A stretch of DNA of 64,000 nt, taken from the NCBI GenBank assembly GCA_013400115.1, contig VXBP01010405.1, positions 62,001-126,000 of the forward strand, given 5' to 3'. Positions 10,482 to 20,790 of this stretch are shown here, in pieces (within the stretch, counting starts at the first letter, position 1; each line of letters begins with the position of its first letter). The stretch comes from Rhinopomastus cyanomelas (taxonomy: Eukaryota; Chordata; Aves; Bucerotiformes; Rhinopomastidae). The notes under the pieces are model-generated. The model made no database searches and had not been told where the DNA came from. It was given only the letters and a program-made list of their open reading frames with translations. Made by a program: the position numbers and the translations under genes.

Positions 10482-10925
10482 CACAGCCACAGAATCACAG
10501 AACATTAGGGATTGGAAGGGACCTCAAAAGGTCATCTAGTCCAATCCCCCTGACACAGCAGGATCACCTGGATCCAGTCGCACAGCAACACGTCCAGGTG
10601 GGTTTTAAACATCTCCAGTGAAGGAGACTCCACAACCCCTCTGGGCAGCTCCTTCCTGTGCTCTGTCACCCTCACCATGAAGAAGTTCCTTCTCAGATTG
10701 ATGTGGAACCTCCTATGTTCCAGCTCACACCTGGTGCCCCTTGTCCTATCACTGGGTGCCACTGAGCAGATCCTGGCTCCATCCTCCTGAGACCCACCCT
10801 TTCCATATTAATCAACATTAATTTGATCACCCCTCAGCCTTCTTTTTTCCAAGCTCAGGAGACCCAGCTCCCTCAGCCTTTCCTCAGCAGGGAGATGTTC
10901 CATGATCTTCATCATTTTTGTGGTT
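10482..10925 (-). mobile_element. CR1 family A, about 440 bp
   Basis: Octamers and tail at 10490-10560, then the ORF2 C-terminus (open at 10532-10762, ELEHRRFHINLRRNFF). The 5' end is near the codons for KMMKIM at about 10925. Confidence 0.93.
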
Positions 10926-11280
10926 CTAATCTTCCTTGTGTGTCCCTTCATTTACCAGACCAATGAATAAACTTTCCCTGTTCACCTTCTCCATATTAAG
11001 AATTTATTATCGTTATTTTTTTCCACCTTGAGAAACCCTAATCCAGGAAAATCGAAGGTTTTCCCCACCTCTCATCATCTCTGAATGCTTTGTACATTTC
11101 TGGAGGTGGCAGATGTTAGTGGAGGTCAAATGAACCCAATCCTTTATTCAAAGTAGGGGTTTATGCAGTGGTATGCTGCCTCTAATTTTGATTTCCCAAA
11201 TAATTCCTCCATTGTTTAAGCAACTGACCATCACCCTGTGTATGAGCATGACCATGACAATGCAGAGGTTGAAGAAAAAG
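10926..11280. other. Unique non-coding stretch
   Basis: AT-rich; nothing recognised. Confidence 0.45.
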
Positions 11281-11396
11281 AATCACAGAGTCACAGAACA
11301 TTAGGGATTGGAAAGGACATGGAAAGATCATCCAGTCCCATCCACCTACCACAACAGGGTCACCTGGACCAAACTGCACAGGAACATCTCCAGAGA
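11281..11396 (-). mobile_element. CR1 family A, tail-sized copy
   Basis: AATCACAGAGTCACAGAACA through GCACAGGAACATCTCCAGAG. Confidence 0.9.
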
Positions 11397-11494
11397 ACTT
11401 AATTCATGGCTGTTTGATGAGTGCTGTTATTCCTCAACTGCTCTGCAACCTCAGGTGTCAGACATAATCTCAGAAATAATTTGGAGGGGGCTAT

Positions 11495-12121
11495 AAGGTG
11501 GGTGTTCAGTGCAAAGCATCTCTTCTCAAAGTCATCTAGTGATAGGACGAGGGACAATGGGTGTGAGCTGGAACAAAGGAGGTTCCACATCAACCTGAGA
11601 AGGAACTTCTTCCCAGTGAGGGTGACGGAGCTCTGGAACAGGCTGCCCAAGGTGGTTGTGGAGTCTCCTTCTCTGGAGATGTTCAGGACCTGCCTGGATG
11701 TGTTCCTGTGTGACTTGGTCTAGGTGATCCTGCTGTGCTGGAATGAGTCCAGAGAAGGGCAACTAAGTTGGTGAAGGGGCTGGATAACATGCCTTATGAG
11801 GAGAGGCTGAGGGAGTTGGGGTTGTTTAGTCTGGAGAAGAGGGGAGGTTTAGATTGGATGTTAGAAGGAAATTCTTTACTGAGAGGGTCATTAGATACTG
11901 GAATTGATTGCCCAGGGAGGTGGTGATGTCACCATCCCTGGAGGTGTTGAAGGAACGAGTGTATGTGGTGCTTAGGGATGTGGTCTAGCAGTTAGATACT
12001 AGGATAAAGGTTAGACTCGATGACTCTGGAGGTCCTCTCCAGCCATGATGATCCTGTGATTCTGTGATTGGACTGGATGATCTTTCGGGGTCCCTTCCAA
12101 TCCCTAATGATTCTATGATAA
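11495..12121 (+). mobile_element. CR1 family A interrupted by another CR1
   Basis: Family A body at 11495-11737 (open remnant 11421-11723 ending FRTCLDVFLCDLV) stops inside GATCCTGCTGTG. The rest of the A tail, ATTGGACTGGATGATCTTTC, resumes at 12067 and ends in an octamer at 12117. The gap is filled by the old-type CR1 at 11738-12066. Confidence 0.85.
11738..12066 (+). mobile_element. CR1 of another subfamily inside a family A copy
   Basis: CTGGAATGAGTCCAGAGAAG through TGAGGGAGTTGGGGTTGTT, an internal deletion after CTGGAGAAGAGGGG, then GTTAGACTCGATGACTCTGG and its own octamers at about 12050-12066. Same orientation as the host element. Confidence 0.85.
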
Positions 12122-13273
12122 TAAAGCTCCAGCTGGCACATACAGACCTGCCACACCCCGATGAACATCCCCTTATGCAATAGAGCAAGGAGTACTTGGT
12201 GTGTATGGAAAGAGACAGGCTGAAACCAGCCTTCATCCCCCATTGGAAGTGACATTGCTTGTAGAAGGAGCTGGTTGTAAGATCGAGAGAAACCACTTTG
12301 CTGTGTGGTAAAACACTTCTCACGTAGCCGAGACAGCCCTTAGCACAGCGGCATGCAGCTTGTACTGCTCCGGGTCTTATTAGAATTCTGGTGAACAAGC
12401 TTCTACAATTATGATTTGATTTTAATTAGTTTAGATATAAGCAGAATAGGCCCCAGCAGTCTTTAAATGTCACTGAGTTTCCCAGAAGGCCAAGGGTGTC
12501 TCAGCCATCTTTCTTGCTTCGTCCAAAGGGCCTCCGGGAAACCGAGAGAAAGCCAGGAGGTATCAAAGACGCCGGCGCGCCGTGGTCACCCACACTAATC
12601 AGCACTGGGTCTGCCGAGTGTCTCTTCGACTTATGTTCCCAAACCTTTTAAAAGAAGCACATTTTCATAATTTCCTGCAATTACCCACTAAGGGCATCTG
12701 TAACATTTAGCTCTGCACTGCAACCTGCCTCATCCATCAATCAAAACACACGCTGCCATGTGCTTGTCCTAAGCTGCTTCACGGAGGAGATTGGTGTTGA
12801 GAACTTTTTGAAACACGTTGCTCCAAGTCTAGTGGGGTGGTAGTTAATTAGAGAGAAGGTGACCGGTGCCGTTGTGCACTGGGACAATATTATCCCCATC
12901 GATTCTAACTCAGGAGCAGGGTTTTTTGTAACTGAAACTGTTGATTTCCTTTTCAGAAGCTCTGAGATTGAAGGGTCCTTGAGGAATCTGAAGTCCTCGA
13001 CTGTTGTTCCAGTCAGTCCTTTAGCTTTGAGAAGAAGAAGAAAGAAATGTAGAGCTGAAGAAAATTTGAGTGTAACTCTGTGGAGGGAATTTAGCAGACG
13101 AAACACTATGTCAAGTATTATTTTATCATTATACAATCAAAATTAGTTGCTAGACTTCACAATGGCCCCAGAAGATTACTAATCTAAGGTTCAAGAAAAC
13201 CAAGACACAGCTCCAAATTTAGCCATCAGAAAGTAAACTGAGGCTTAAACCTCTCATTGTCTATCATATTTCA
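12122..13273. other. CR1-free stretch of about 1.15 kb
   Basis: No exon recognised. Positions 12530-12640 are locally GC- and CpG-rich (includes GACGCCGGCGCGCCGTGG, with an AscI-like GGCGCGCC) inside AT-rich surroundings, which could mark a regulatory element. Confidence 0.4.
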
Positions 13274-13442
13274 AGCACTGGAATGGGCTGCCCAGGGTGG
13301 TGGTTGAGTTCCCATCCCTGGATGGGTTTCAGAGTCACTTAGATGTAGTGCTGGGGGCTCTGGTCTAGGGGTGAGCTTGTAGAGTAGGGTTGATGGTTGG
13401 ACTCAATGATCCCAGGGGTCTTTCCCAACCTGAATGATTATT
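13274..13442 (+). mobile_element. CR1 family C, short copy
   Basis: From AAGCACTGGAATGGGCTGCC to the C tail GTTGATGGTTGGACTCAATG, ending CCTGAATGATTATTG with no clear octamer run. Confidence 0.9.
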
Positions 13443-14318
13443 GCAGTAGATTCTGGCTCATATTGGTTGACTAAATAAAGGAAATAGTGACCTTTGAGTT
13501 GCATTAGAATGTTGAAGACTTCTGCTCCGAGCTGCCTGGTACCACTCAGGAGATGCACAAAACCTGCTCCCTTCTGGAGGAGCATCTGAAGGTTAGGCAA
13601 GACACTGCGCAGCATCCAAGTTCTATAGGACAAATTCTATAGGACAGTCACCACCAAAATCATGCAACTAGCTCTGCTCTGACTTCTAGCCAAGTTTATG
13701 TGCTGCTGGAACTACAGAACGGCTGCGTCACAAGCAGCCAGGAATCAAGTCTTTCTTCTCTTGTTTTCAGTCACTCTCAGCTTTTGTCTGAGGGAAGGTA
13801 TTTGATAGAGGAAAAGCGACGGTGATGTGTTACATTAAAAGGCCCATCATTGACTGTGTTTTATAGTTAATTACAGCTTTGATTCCTCCTTGAGAATAGC
13901 TATAAGGCATCTATTGTTTACAGTCACCTCTGTCTCATTAACAGAAGGAAAACTTTCTCTTTTGTTTGCTGCACCACCGGCATCTTTCCGCTGATGTGAA
14001 GTAAACAGTGGATCAAGCCTGACAATTCAAAAAGTCTGATGTGTGGCAGACTGGGGTCTTTTGAAGAACCATCTTCAAGCAGAATTTACTTCCTGAAGAA
14101 ATAGTTTCTTATCAAGAGTAGCAAACTGACCTTTTCTGTTCCTCTGGATAGAAGCTAATAATACTGGTATCCCTCACCCGGACTGCTCGGCGCCTGGAAA
14201 TCTTGGCCCCCTATATGATAGACACCTGATTTATTAAAGAGAGAAGGCATCAATTATACAGAGCAGTTTCACTTTGTCAACTGTTTTGCTGCACAGGAAG
14301 ACTTATTTGAGAATAGGA
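13443..14318. other. Unique non-coding stretch
   Basis: Contains AT-rich blocks with TTAATTAC-type sites near 13866. No exon or repeat recognised. Confidence 0.45.
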
Positions 14319-14877
14319 GGATCACAGAATCACAGAACATTAGGAACTGGAAGGGACCTTGAAAGATCATCCAGTCCAATCCCCCTGCCACAGAAGGATC
14401 ACCTAAGACTAGTCACACAGGAGCACATCCGGGTGGGTCTTAAACTTCTCCAGGGAAGGAGACTCCACAACACACCTGGGTAGCCCTGCCAGGGCTCTGG
14501 CACCCTCACCATGAAGAAGTTCCTTCTCATACTGATGTGGAACCTCTTCTGTTCCAGCTCACATCCATTGCCACTTGTCCTATCATTGGGTGTCCCTGAG
14601 CAGAGCCTGATTCCATCCTCCTGACACCCACTCTTCCATATTTATCAACATTAATGGGGTCACCCCTCAGTCTCTTTTTCTCCAAGCTTTAGAGATACAA
14701 CTCCCTCACCCTTTCCTCATCATGGAGATGCTCCTCTCCCTTCATCACCTCTGTGGCTCCATGTCCTTCTGGAACCGAGGGGCCCAGAACCAGGCACCAC
14801 ATTCCAGATGTGGTCTCCTCGGGGCAGAGTAGAGGGGTAGGAGAACCTCTGTCCATCTTCCAACCACCCACTTTCTG
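14319..14877 (-). mobile_element. CR1 family A, about 560 bp
   Basis: Tail (ACATTAGGAACTGGAAGGG) through the ORF2 C-terminus to CAGAGTAGAGGGGTAGGAGA and ACCACCCACTTTCTG. Multiple frame breaks. Confidence 0.92.
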
Positions 14878-14972
14878 TATCACATGAGAATGCAAAAAAT
14901 CAAGAAAATAAATTAATTGAGTAGAAAAGATTAGAACCCTGGGAGGTATTCTCTCAGTTATAAATTGCACAC

Positions 14973-15291
14973 AGATCATAGAATCATAGAACATTAGAGG
15001 TTGGAAGGGACCTCGAAAGATCATCCAGTCCAATCCCCCTGCCACAGCAGGATCATAGAATCATTAGGGATTGGAAGGGACCTTGAAAGATCATCCAGTC
15101 CAATCCCCCTGCCACAGCAGGATCATAGAATCATTAGGGATTGGAAGGGACCTTGAAAGATCATCCAGTCCAATCCCCCTGCTGCAGCAGGATCATAGAA
15201 TCATTAGGGATTGGAAGGGACCTCAAAAGATCACCTAGGCAGGATCACCTAGACCAAGTCACACAGGAACACATCCAGGTGGGTTTTAAAC
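14973..15291 (-). mobile_element. CR1 family A with four tandem tails (70-bp period)
   Basis: GATCATAGAATCATTAGGGA starts at 15051, 15121 and 15191, an exact 70-bp spacing, with a first copy at about 14973. Each unit runs from the octamer to CCACAGCAG and meets the next at GATC. The last copy continues, with a small deletion at CACCTAGGC, to CCAGGTGGGTTTTAAAC, where the element ends at 15291. Confidence 0.92.
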
Positions 15292-15853
15292 TGACAAAAG
15301 AAGATGCAAAGAGATGAAGGGGTTGCGTGCTTGTGAAAAATATTGAAGGCAGTGATGCACAGCCACAGAACTACAGATAACAAGGGATCTGAAAATGCCC
15401 CTGTGAATGTTTTCTCTGTAAAACGAGCCATTTATTTCCACTTTAAGGACGGATACAGTCGGCGTTTGTGACTGTAATTGTAGACACATAATTAGAGACT
15501 GTAACAGTGAGTTAAACGTTAAGAAACCACATCTGCTCCCCAAGTTGTTTGCTGCTAGAAATGTCCCCTTCTGCATGTTAGGAAACAAAAAAAAAAAGAC
15601 CAGGGCTCGTTCTGTGTCCCTGGCGCCAGCTGGGAGGAGACAGCTTGCATCCATATGCTTCGACACTCTTCCTCCCGCGAACAGAGCGGCTGCGTCCCAC
15701 CTGCCACTTGGAACTGGCTTCGATGTCTTTAATCCCTCAACAGCGCTCAGACACTGCCTGCTTGGCTACTAATGAGGGCCAAAGCCCAAGCCTCTTCCTC
15801 TGATGGGAGGGACCTGTAGATCGGTAGGGTTTGGGGAGTAAGAACAAGATAGA
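15292..15853. other. Unique non-coding stretch
   Basis: Contains an A-run at 15587-15597. No gene recognised. Confidence 0.45.
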
Positions 15854-16180
15854 AAGGTGTGAAGGGTGGGTGTCAGGAGGATGGAGAGATGATCTTCTCA
15901 GTGTCATCTAGTGATAAGACAAGGGACAACGGGTGTAAGCTGGAACATAGGAGGTTCCATATCAATATGAGAAGGAACTTCTTCATGATGAGGATGACAG
16001 AGCACTGGAACAGGCTGCCCAGGGGTGTTGTGGAGTCTCCTTCACTGGAGATGTTTAAAACCCACCTGGATGTGTTCCTGTGTGACTTGGTCTAGGTGAT
16101 CCTGCTGTGGCAGGGGGATTGGAATAGATAATCTTTTGAGGTCCCTTCCAATCCCTAATGTTCTGTGATTCTGTGATCTG
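15854..16180 (+). mobile_element. CR1 family A with open ORF2 end
   Basis: AAGGTGTGAAGGGTGGGTGT to TGTGATTCTGTGATCTG. An open 78-codon remnant at 15859-16095 reads KLEHRRFHINMRRNFF and VVESPSLEMFKTHLDVFLCDLV with the natural stop. Confidence 0.94.
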
Positions 16181-16311
16181 TTCTTAAAGAGTTGTTTGAA
16201 TGAGTAGGGACATGAGGAAGTCACCGTGGAATAGGGAAAATAGGAAATAGGGTCATTGGAGATTGCAGAGTGGTCCTAAGGATCCTGAAATATGTTCTAG
16301 ACACAGATTTC

Positions 16312-16803
16312 TTTGAGGCCTCAGCTTGAGTTCTGGGCCACTCACATCAAGAGAGAGCTGGAGCAGGGGTGCAGAGGAGCAGTGAGGCTGGGGAAGGAAC
16401 TCAAAGGAAGGTCTGATAAGGAGAGGCTGAGGGAGCTGGGGGTGTTTAGCCTGGAGAAGAGGAGACTCATGGGGGACCTTCTCCCTCTCTCCAACTCTGT
16501 GAAGGGAGATTGTGGTCAGATGGGGGTCAAGTTCTTCTCCCAGGCAACTAGTGACAGGACTGAAGCTGTGCCAGGAGAGAGTTATACTGGATCTTATACT
16601 GGAAGCCCTTCCTCATGGAGAAGGAGATCAGAGCCTGGAATGGACAGCCCAGGGCAGTGGTGGATTCCCCATCCCTGGAGGTACTGGAGGACAGTCTGGC
16701 TGCGCCCCTTAGTGCCCTGGTCTGGCCAACAGAGTGATGTTCGGTCCTGGGCTGAGCTGGATGAGCTCAGAGGGCTTCTCCAGCTTCAATAATTCTGTGA
16801 TTC
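16312..16803 (+). mobile_element. Old CR1 fragment
   Basis: TGAGTTCTGGGCCACTCACA, then an open remnant with RLRELGVFSLEKRRLMGDLL. The frame degrades after TSDRT, and the 3' part (CTGAGCTGGATGAGCTCAGA) ends in TTCAATAATTCTGTGATTCC. This tail matches none of the A, B and C types. Confidence 0.85.
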
Positions 16804-16904
16804 CCTGATCTTCCTCAATAACCCTGTTGTGTGCCAAACTTTAGAACTGGGATGTGTGATTTTTCCTGTTCTCTTTCTCAGCCAACATGCAGAGGAATAT
16901 TTGG

Positions 16905-17012
16905 TGGGGGGTGCTTCAAGCAACCTGCTCTCTTGTCCCTGTCCATGGCAGAGGAGTTGAACTAGATGTTCTCCAAGATGCCTTCCAACCCAAACCATTT
17001 ACTGATTCTATC
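16905..17012 (+). mobile_element. Old CR1 tail
   Basis: GCAACCTGCTCTCTTGTCCC, GTTGAACTAGATGTTCTCC and CCTTCCAACCCAAACCATT followed by one octamer-like TGATTCTATCA. Confidence 0.8.
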
Positions 17013-17922
17013 AGTCTTGCATTCTCAGCCCATCTTTCAGCAGGCTGCACAGTGAATAGGTTCATTAGGAGTCAAACAGTGTGTTTAGATCAGTCATAAA
17101 GATTTCTGCTCATCCCAAGGAGCAGGTGTGGGAACCTCACAGTGTTTCCACTTCTTTTCTTGCAAGGAAGTAGAAGTTTGACTGACTTACACCTTTATCA
17201 GAACTCAACCCTAATGTCTCTCTGGGTTTTCTTAAGGGAGCTTTAGCTGTCCCTTCTCTTTGGATCTCCTAAATGTTCTTCTCGGGTCTCTCTTTGTGAA
17301 AGCTGCATCTGTGGGTTACTCTGCCCTACTTTGCAGCTACGGGAGCAGCAATCCCACTTACCCACAAATAAAAGGAACAACCAGAAATGTAAAACTCCTG
17401 CTCACTCTGCCTCAGCTAGACCTTTCCTCTCAAAGGGGCAATGGGAATACTTATCTTTCCAGTGTTAAACTGTAAGAAGGAAGACTCAGGCAGAATGCAA
17501 TGCTGTGCTGCTTATGAAAGGCTTTATTCACAGCTGAGGGTTGTGGGGTGTGTTTTTTTGCTGTTCTTTTCTTCTTTTTTCCTTTTTTTTTTTCCTTGAG
17601 TGTCTAGATTTGTATTTAAAGGTCTTCTTATGCCCTGCTATGGCTCAGCAAAGCTCCACAAAGAATTACAGCCCTAATCATCAGAAGCAGTCAACGCATC
17701 CCGATAGTGTGTGCTAAGTAAGGTGGGATAAATCCAGCAGGGTTCAGTTAGCAAAGGGCTCAGTGGATTAGGTTCAACTCTTGGTTCACAGAACAGTGAA
17801 CAAACACCTGGTACTTTCTTTGGAAACTTGCAAGAAGAATAATGAATGGGAAGAAAAAGTAACCTCCTCTTGAGATGTTCCCTTGTTTGCATCACATTTT
17901 ACCCTGGGCAGAGTAATTGCAT
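17013..17922. other. Unique non-coding stretch
   Basis: Contains a T-rich run at about 17551-17596. No exon or CR1 recognised. Confidence 0.45.
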
Positions 17923-18314
17923 TCACAGAGTCACAGAACATTAGGGATTGGAAGGGACCTCGAAAGATCATCTAGTCCAATCCCTCTGCCACAGCAGGAT
18001 CACCTAGACCAAGTCGTAGAATCATAAGATCATTAGGGATTGGAGGAGACCTCGAAAGATCATCTAGTCCAATCCCTCTGCCACAGCAGGATCACCTAGA
18101 CCAAGTCGTAGAATCATAAGATCATTAGGGATTGGAGGAGACCTCGAAAGAGCATCTAGTCCAATCCCTCTGCCACAGCAGGATCACCTAGACCAAGTCG
18201 TAGAATCATAAGATCATTAGGGATTGGAGGAGACCTCGAAAGAGCATCTAGTCTAGACACAGCAAGATCACCTAGACCAAGTCACACAGGAACACATCCA
18301 GGTGGGTTTTAAAC
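17923..18314 (-). mobile_element. CR1 family A with four tandem tails (92-bp period)
   Basis: The junction CGTAGAATCATAAGATCATT starts at 18015, 18107 and 18199, an exact 92-bp spacing. Each unit includes the octamers, the A tail and CACCTAGACCAAGTCG. The three inner units share a private variant GGAGGAGACC where most copies have GGAAGGGACC. The terminal copy runs to CAGGTGGGTTTTAAAC and stops at 18314. Confidence 0.93.
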
Positions 18315-18510
18315 CCTGAAAACCCTCTCACAGCACTTCCCCGTGGTATGGCTTTGCTCCACACAGCCACATAGGGTTTTTTGCTTCTAGGATGGAGTGA
18401 GATAAAGGTGACAGAGTGCAGAGACTTTAAAGGCAGTGATGTGTATGGAAAACAGTCCTCCAGCTAGTCAGCTGTGAAGGCACCTTCACTTTGTCTTGGT
18501 GATAAAACAG

Positions 18511-18741
18511 AAGCACAGAACATCAGGGCTTGGAAGAGACCTGGAAAGATCATCCATCCATCCATCCATCTATTCATTCATTCATCCATTCATTCATGCA
18601 TCCATTCATGCATCCATTCATTCATCCATCCATCCATCCATCCATCTATCCATCCTTCCCTCCATCCCTCCATCCATCCCTGCCACAGCAAGGATCCCCT
18701 AAATCCAGTCACACAGGAACATGGCCAGGTGAGTTTTAAAC
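18511..18741 (-). mobile_element. CR1 family A split by a tetranucleotide repeat
   Basis: CR1 at 18511-18555 (ACATCAGGGCTTGGAAGAG) and 18680-18741 (GATCCCCTAAATCCAGTCAC to GAGTTTTAAAC). The CATCC(A) repeat between them replaces about 12 bp of the tail. Confidence 0.9.
18551..18680 (+). repeat. CATC/CATT tetranucleotide microsatellite
   Basis: About 130 bp of CATC and CATT units with scattered CATG and CCTC variants. It begins exactly where the CR1 tail reads GATCATCCA, so the element's own ATCCA seems to have seeded the expansion. Open frames across it are low-complexity artefacts. Confidence 0.95.
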
Positions 18742-19509
18742 TGGCTAGTAAGAGAAAGAAGGTCAGAGTGCTCAGCTAAGCCAAAGGGTCTGCTAATGCA
18801 TCAGTCTCTCCTGGATGGGACCTCTCCATCACACATTTCATACTGCTCATCAGACCTGTAGGCAAAGCAGCATTTTCTATGAAACTTTAAACCCATTTTG
18901 AGCATCTCAACCTATTTTCCCATTTATTCCATCGAGAAAAAAACCCCAAAGGTCACCTCCTCTCCATTATAAGAACCATTAAATGTGTGAGAATAAACAG
19001 GAAAAACCAAAGAAGGAGGATTTCAACAGCAAAGAGCCTTCTTTTCCCTAGGAGCACACATGAAAACTAAGGATTTCTCCACCCAGACTGAACTGGTTTT
19101 GCTTCTGCTCTTTGAGGCCATCAGGAACATCCCAGAGCTTCAAACACCCTTCCCCTGATAAAGGTCTCCATGCTCATGGAACTACTTGTAGAGCTGCCAC
19201 TACAGATCTGAAGATTAACCCAACTCTGAGGCTGAAGACTGCCTGTTACAAATCCCTCTCAAAGATCTCTACAGGAGATATTTGAGGTAAAATTTTTGTC
19301 AGTGGGAAGAGCAAAGAAACTTAAACCAACAAAGCCAGACAGTAATTCCACCTTTAATTCAACTACTACTTATAAATCTCCTCTGATTAAAGATAATGCC
19401 AGCATTTTAAAGATCAAAGTCTCGCTGGCTGCTTGATTGGTTGTAAATTCTGGTTTTATATTCTGCTAAACTGTACATGGTGGGGGAAGAAAAAGGAGAA
19501 GGAATTTGA
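18742..19509. other. Unique non-coding stretch
   Basis: No feature recognised. Confidence 0.45.
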
Positions 19510-19907
19510 TGAGAAGAGATGGAGGAGAGTTGGGGCTCTTTAGCTGGAGGAAGAGGAGGCTAAAGGGGGACCTCATCGCTCTCCACAACTGTCTGAAAGG
19601 ACACTGTAGAGATGTTGGTGCTGGGCTCTTCTCTCTGGTCATTAACAACACAAGCAGAGGGAAGGACTTCAAGCTCCAGCAGAGGAAGGTTATACTGGAC
19701 ATCAGGATGAAATTCTTCCTGGAGAGAGGCACTGGAATGGGCTACCCAGGGTGGTGGTTGAGTCCCCATCCCTGGGTGTGTTTAAAAGTTGCTTAGATGT
19801 GATGTTGAGGGATCTGTTTTAGGGATGGACTTGTAGAGTAGGTTTGATGGTTGGACTTGATGATCCCAAGGGTCTTTTCCTACCTGACTGATTCTATGAT
19901 TCTATGA
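19510..19907 (+). mobile_element. CR1 family C
   Basis: ORF2 remnant GELGLFSWRKRRLKGDLIAL, ending in a deletion after FFLERGTG (near 19730) that shifts the frame before PGWWLSPH. The C tail (GTTTGATGGTTGGACTTGAT) and three octamers follow. Confidence 0.92.
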
Positions 19908-19940
19908 AATGTCATAAATTTGTTGCATAAATATGTAATG

Positions 19941-20377
19941 GCAGGTGTCAGGAGGATGGACCCAGGCTCTTCTCAATATAATGTAATGATAGAACAAAGA
20001 GCAACAGGTGCGAGCTGGAACAGAGGAGGTTCCACATCAATATCAGAAGGGACTTCTTCCCAGTGAGGGCGACAGAGCACTGGAAGGGGCTGCCCAGGGC
20101 AATTGTGGAGTCTTCTTCTCTGGAGATGTTTAAACACCACCTGGACATGCTCCTGTGTGACTTGATCTACGGGGATCCTGCTGTGTCAGGGGGCTTGGAC
20201 TGGATGATCTTTCAAGGTCCCTTCCAATCCCTAATGTTCATAGAATCACAGAATCATAGAATCACGGAATCATAGAATCACGGAATCATAGAATCACGGA
20301 ATCATAGAATCATAGAATCATTGAATCATAGAATAGAATCAGGAAATCATTAGGGATTGGAATGTTCTGTGATACTG
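19941..20377 (+). mobile_element. CR1 family A carrying a tail insertion
   Basis: A body from GGCAGGTGTCAGGAGGATGG to TTCCAATCCCTAATGTT at 20238, interrupted by an inverted insertion, then CTGTGATACTGTGTG from 20367. The insertion is flanked by the direct repeat AATGTT (20233-20238 and 20361-20366). Confidence 0.88.
20239..20360 (-). mobile_element. Very short CR1 (octamers plus 17 nt) with target duplication
   Basis: 122 bp: four 16-bp units CATAGAATCACGGAAT (20239-20302, first one CACAGAAT), further octamers, then only CATTAGGGATTGG of the tail. A 6-bp direct repeat AATGTT bounds it. It is a CR1 insertion truncated almost at its 3' end. Confidence 0.8.
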
Positions 20378-20614
20378 TGTGCTTTCTTCTGACACAAAGA
20401 CCTATCCAGTGACAGAAAGCAGTTTTCAAACCAGGACTTGCCACAATAGATGTTTTCAAGTGGGAAGGCTATTTTGGGGTGGATTGTATGGGACCCTTTA
20501 AAAATGTGTTTCAAGAATGGGTGTGTTTCAAGAATGGGTGCGTCCCATCCCCTGAAAGTGAGAACCTGCTGAGAAGTCACAACCTGAACCAGCTCCAGCT
20601 GTATTGGAAAATCT

Positions 20615-20720
20615 CACAGAATCACAGAGTCATTAGGGATTGGAAGCAGGGGATTGGACTGGATGATCTTTTGAGGTCCCTTCCAATCCCTAATGATTCT
20701 ATGATTCTATGATTCTATGA
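20615..20720 (+). mobile_element. CR1 family A tail foldback
   Basis: A minus-sense stub at 20615-20646 joins directly to a plus-sense tail at 20647-20720. The 16-bp arms CATTAGGGATTGGAAG (20631-20646) and CTTCCAATCCCTAATG (20680-20695) are perfect reverse complements, with octamers on both outer sides. Confidence 0.9.
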
Positions 20721-20731
20721 GCTGACCAAAA

Positions 20732-20790
20732 GATCATCCAGTCCAACCCCCCATGCCACAAGGGGATCTCCTAGATCCAGTCACATCTCA
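20732..20790 (-). mobile_element. CR1 family A tail piece
   Basis: AAAGATCATCCAGTCCAACC to CTAGATCCAGTCACAT, lacking the final tail and octamers. It lies next to the foldback. Confidence 0.75.

Noticed and set aside
15051..15260. CRISPR-like array of regular repeats
   Set aside because: The units are contiguous CR1 tails with no variable spacers, in a bird genome.
18474..18779. Ser/His/Ile-Pro repeat protein
   Set aside because: Translation of a CATC microsatellite.
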